64,000 nt of DNA. Source: Draconibacterium mangrovi_A (GTDB lineage: Bacteria > Bacteroidota > Bacteroidia > Bacteroidales > Prolixibacteraceae). Positions 61,645-64,000 of this stretch are shown here, one piece after another. Location of the stretch: the NCBI RefSeq assembly GCF_037646455.1, contig NZ_JBBIXN010000004.1:434001-498000 (forward strand). The letters run 5' to 3'. How positions within the stretch are numbered: position 1 is the first letter of the stretch; each line of letters starts with the position of its first letter. The notes below the pieces were generated by a model that made no database searches, was not told where the DNA came from, and worked only from the letters and a program-made list of their open reading frames with translations. The position numbers were made by a program, and so were the translations under genes.

Positions 61645-62901
61645 GTGGCAGAATTCAAAAAAAATACACAGTACTACAAATTTTCGATGTACGGGTTTCT
61701 GAAGAACCTTCGTTTCTTCGATGCCTTTTTTATTCTTTTCCTGGTCGGGAAGGGGCTGCCTTATACACAGATCGGGATTTTGTATGCCGTGCGCGAAATC
61801 GTGATCAACCTGCTGGAGGTGCCTTCAGGTTTTGTGGCCGATACTTACGGACGAAAAACTTCGTTGCTTGGTTCGTTCCTGGCCTACATCATTTCGTTCG
61901 GTATTTTTTACCTGTCGGGTAGTTTTGGCTTGTTCCTGGCCGCTTTTATTTTTTACGGCATTGGCGATGCGTTTCGTTCGGGTACCCACAAGGCCATGAT
62001 CATGGATTACCTAAAGATCAATAACTGGGCAGACCAAAAGATCAACTATTACGGACACACGCGATCGTGGTCGCAAATGGGCTCGGCACTGTCGTCGCTT
62101 ATTGCGGGTGTTCTGGTATATTACACCGGCAATTACACCAACATTTTTCTGTATTCAATAGTGCCTTATCTTGTTAATTTCGGACTGATCATTTCGTATC
62201 CGAATCAACTTAATTATTCGAGCGAAAACAACGGCAAAAAACGGTTCAACATTTCCGAAACGTTTAAATCTTTTTTCAAGGTAATTAAATACAAAAGCGT
62301 TATCCGTATCATAAATACCACGGCTGCGCATTCGGCTTACCTGAAAGCAGTAAAAGATTACATCCAGGTTTTAATGGTGCATGTTGTGGTTCTTGTGCCG
62401 CTGCTGAACAATGCAGATACCGAGAAGAAAAACGGTATTTTTATCGGGATCATTTATTCTGTGATCTACTTGCTTACTTCAAGGGCTTCAGCGGTTTCAT
62501 CGCGCTTTGCAGTGAATAACAAAAGAAATATTGCTATCCTGACCTTACTGTTAGGTTTTGCGCTTGGAGCCATCAGCGGAGTATTTTACATTTCAGAGAT
62601 CTGGGTGCCTGCATTGCTCGCTTTCGTTGGCATTTATATTGTCGAGAATATTCGGAAACCAATACTTACGGGTTATATTGCCGACGAGGTGCCCAATAGT
62701 ATTCTGGCGTCGGTTATCTCGGCACAATCACTTCTTAAAACCATTATGACAGCTTCCATTGCCGTGGTTTTTGGTTTCCTGGCCGATCATTTTAATATTG
62801 GGATTGCATTTATTGCGATATCGGTTATTCTGGCTGTTATTTCTCTGATACTGCGCATTTTCTTTAAAAATGGCCTTGAGCAGGCTGCTGAAAATCATTA
62901 A
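61645..62901 (+). CDS. Major facilitator superfamily transporter
   Basis: About 418 residues with twelve hydrophobic segments. The cytoplasmic loop 2-3 motif GFVADTYGRKTSLLG (MFS motif A) follows helix 2, and FLRFFDAFFILFL opens helix 1. The second half repeats the pattern (VFGFLADHFNIG). Substrate unknown; drug exporters are the largest group. The start is uncertain: GTG 61645 gives MAEFKKNTQYYKFS..., while ATG 61687 (MYGFLKNL) fits the promoter position better. Confidence 0.87.
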   Translation: MAEFKKNTQYYKFSMYGFLKNLRFFDAFFILFLVGKGLPYTQIGILYAVREIVINLLEVPSGFVADTYGRKTSLLGSFLAYIISFGIFYLSGSFGLFLAAFIFYGIGDAFRSGTHKAMIMDYLKINNWADQKINYYGHTRSWSQMGSALSSLIAGVLVYYTGNYTNIFLYSIVPYLVNFGLIISYPNQLNYSSENNGKKRFNISETFKSFFKVIKYKSVIRIINTTAAHSAYLKAVKDYIQVLMVHVVVLVPLLNNADTEKKNGIFIGIIYSVIYLLTSRASAVSSRFAVNNKRNIAILTLLLGFALGAISGVFYISEIWVPALLAFVGIYIVENIRKPILTGYIADEVPNSILASVISAQSLLKTIMTASIAVVFGFLADHFNIGIAFIAISVILAVISLILRIFFKNGLEQAAENH

Positions 62902-63029
62902 TCATGCAATCTCTTTTGGATTTCCGGAATAAGGAGTAATTACATTAACATTTCATTTAATACTTTTTGGTGTTCTAATATTCCGCTTTTTCATATCTTG
63001 TAGAAAACGAGTTAATTGAATGACAAGCT

Positions 63030-64000
63030 ATGGAAGAGTTTCATATTGATATTTTGAATATTTCAGCAGTATTACTTGCTGCTTATTTTGGCGGTGTTGC
63101 TATCCGGAAGATTGGTTATCCGGCTATTCTTGGCGAACTGCTGATCGGTATTCTCTTTGGGCCCGCCATTCTGGGGTGGCTCGAATACACCGAATCCATC
63201 AAGGTACTGGCCGAGATCGGTATTGTTTTGCTGATGGTTTACATTGGAATGGAAATCGATTTCCGGGATCTGAAAAAAGCCTCCTGGCCCGGTTTGCTGG
63301 CAGCCTTTGGTGGGTTTTTTGTCCCGTTTTTCCTTGGATATTTTGCCATCATCTGGTCGGGAGGGACACCCATTTCCGGTTTGTTTGTGGCCATTGCCAT
63401 TGGTGTAACTTCGCTGGCCACCAAAAGCCGTATTCTTATCGATCTGAAACTATTAAACACCCGCATTGCCTATGTGTTAATGGCAGGGGCATTGATCTCC
63501 GATACGCTGGCGCTGGTCATCTTTTCGGGCATAACCAATTTTGCCGAAACCAGCGTGGTAAATATTCGCGAGCTGTTGATCATCGGTAGTAAAATCCTTC
63601 TGTTTTTTGGTGTTACCATATCTATTGGAGTATTTGTTTTGCCTCGTCTGGGGAAATACATATCACGTTCGGGAATCAAAAACAGCACGGCTTATTTTAC
63701 TCTTATACTAATTGTGGCATTTGGATACTGCGAACTGGCCGAATTGGCAGGAATGCACAGTATTCTTGGGGCTTTTATGGCCGGATTATTTATTAAAGGC
63801 AACCTTTTCCCGAAAAACATTTCCAAAGAACTGAACAAAGCTTTTTACGACGTTTCCATCGGTTTTATGGCCCCGATATTTTTCGTATCCGCCGGTTTCT
63901 TTGTCGATGTAACGGTTTTTCAGACAGATCTGGGTTTGCTTATCCTAATCACTTTTCTGGCTATTGTTGGAAAAATTGTGGGAACAGCCTTGTTTTATCT
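63030..64000 (+). CDS. CPA2-family cation:proton antiporter, partial (runs off window)
   Basis: Translation from ATG 63030 gives MEEFHIDILNISAVLLAAYF, then GGVAIRKIGYPAILGELLIG (the fold-typical GxxLGxLxxGxxLGP-like helix), IKVLAEIGIVLLMVYIGMEI, VTSLATKSRILIDLKLL, and MAGALISDTLALVIFSG with the buried Asp. Eight or so helices are within the window and the gene continues beyond 64000. KefB/NhaS-type antiporters exchange Na+ or K+ for H+ across the inner membrane; a regulatory TrkA-N domain, if present, lies outside. Confidence 0.85.
   Translation, partial: MEEFHIDILNISAVLLAAYFGGVAIRKIGYPAILGELLIGILFGPAILGWLEYTESIKVLAEIGIVLLMVYIGMEIDFRDLKKASWPGLLAAFGGFFVPFFLGYFAIIWSGGTPISGLFVAIAIGVTSLATKSRILIDLKLLNTRIAYVLMAGALISDTLALVIFSGITNFAETSVVNIRELLIIGSKILLFFGVTISIGVFVLPRLGKYISRSGIKNSTAYFTLILIVAFGYCELAELAGMHSILGAFMAGLFIKGNLFPKNISKELNKAFYDVSIGFMAPIFFVSAGFFVDVTVFQTDLGLLILITFLAIVGKIVGTALFY

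Noticed and set aside
1..64000. tRNA or rRNA genes
   Set aside because: No tRNA cloverleaf-type or rRNA-like stretch was noticed on reading; a tRNAscan run would settle it.

Overview
The window is chromosomal DNA of a Bacteroidota bacterium. The evidence is the TAnnTTTG (-7) promoter elements in front of many genes, two type IX secretion sorting domains, LytS/LytTR pairs, a PmoA/DUF1080/Gfo-Idh glycan cluster, and overall gene content. A marine Bacteroidia of the Marinilabiliales/Prolixibacteraceae type is my best guess, from gene style only.

Positions 1-31,900 are ordinary chromosome: murB, mltG, a flavodiiron protein, two tandem TonB-C/TPR proteins, a MarC protein, an SGNH hydrolase, three tandem NTF2-like genes (one with a one-base frameshift) behind an AraC-type regulator, a MATE exporter, superoxide dismutase, an M28 peptidase, an Omp85-type barrel, a serine hydrolase, an Mg-dependent phosphatase-1-like HAD protein and a tandem M14 pair in which one member has lost every catalytic residue. 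A glycan cluster then runs from GH78 rhamnosidase through DUF1080, Gfo/Idh, ApbE-like and PmoA-like genes to a second Gfo/Idh gene.

After a repeat-rich stretch without genes (31,900-32,790) lies a tyrosine recombinase (32,816-33,979). It is followed by about 22 kb of clearly more AT-rich DNA (33,980-56,489) that I read as an integron-like gene-cassette array. Each unit is a gene or gene pair followed by an imperfect inverted repeat that opens with RYYYAAC and closes with ACC-GTTRNNNN. The decisive observation is that the bases just after the GTT that opens a cassette are the reverse complement of the arm that closes the same cassette. This holds exactly for 11 of 14 inferred cassettes and with a one-base deletion for a twelfth, as expected if each cassette can close into a circle carrying a complete attC site. 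The recombinase looks like XerC/XerD and appears to lack the insertion typical of integron integrases. Cargo is mostly exported: lipoproteins, T9SS-secreted beta-propellers, a sulfatase, hydrolases, two LytS/LytTR two-component pairs, a cupin protein and a methyltransferase. Two phage-like genes lie antisense between separated site arms, and an IS91-family remnant has split another site.

From 56,486 the base composition returns to that of the chromosome: a GH140/DUF4038-type glycosidase, a MORN-repeat/esterase fusion, an M20 deacylase, an M48 (Ste24) protease, an MFS transporter and the beginning of a CPA2 antiporter that runs off the window. The array thus sits between two glycan-degradation gene blocks. 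I saw no tRNA, rRNA or CRISPR array.
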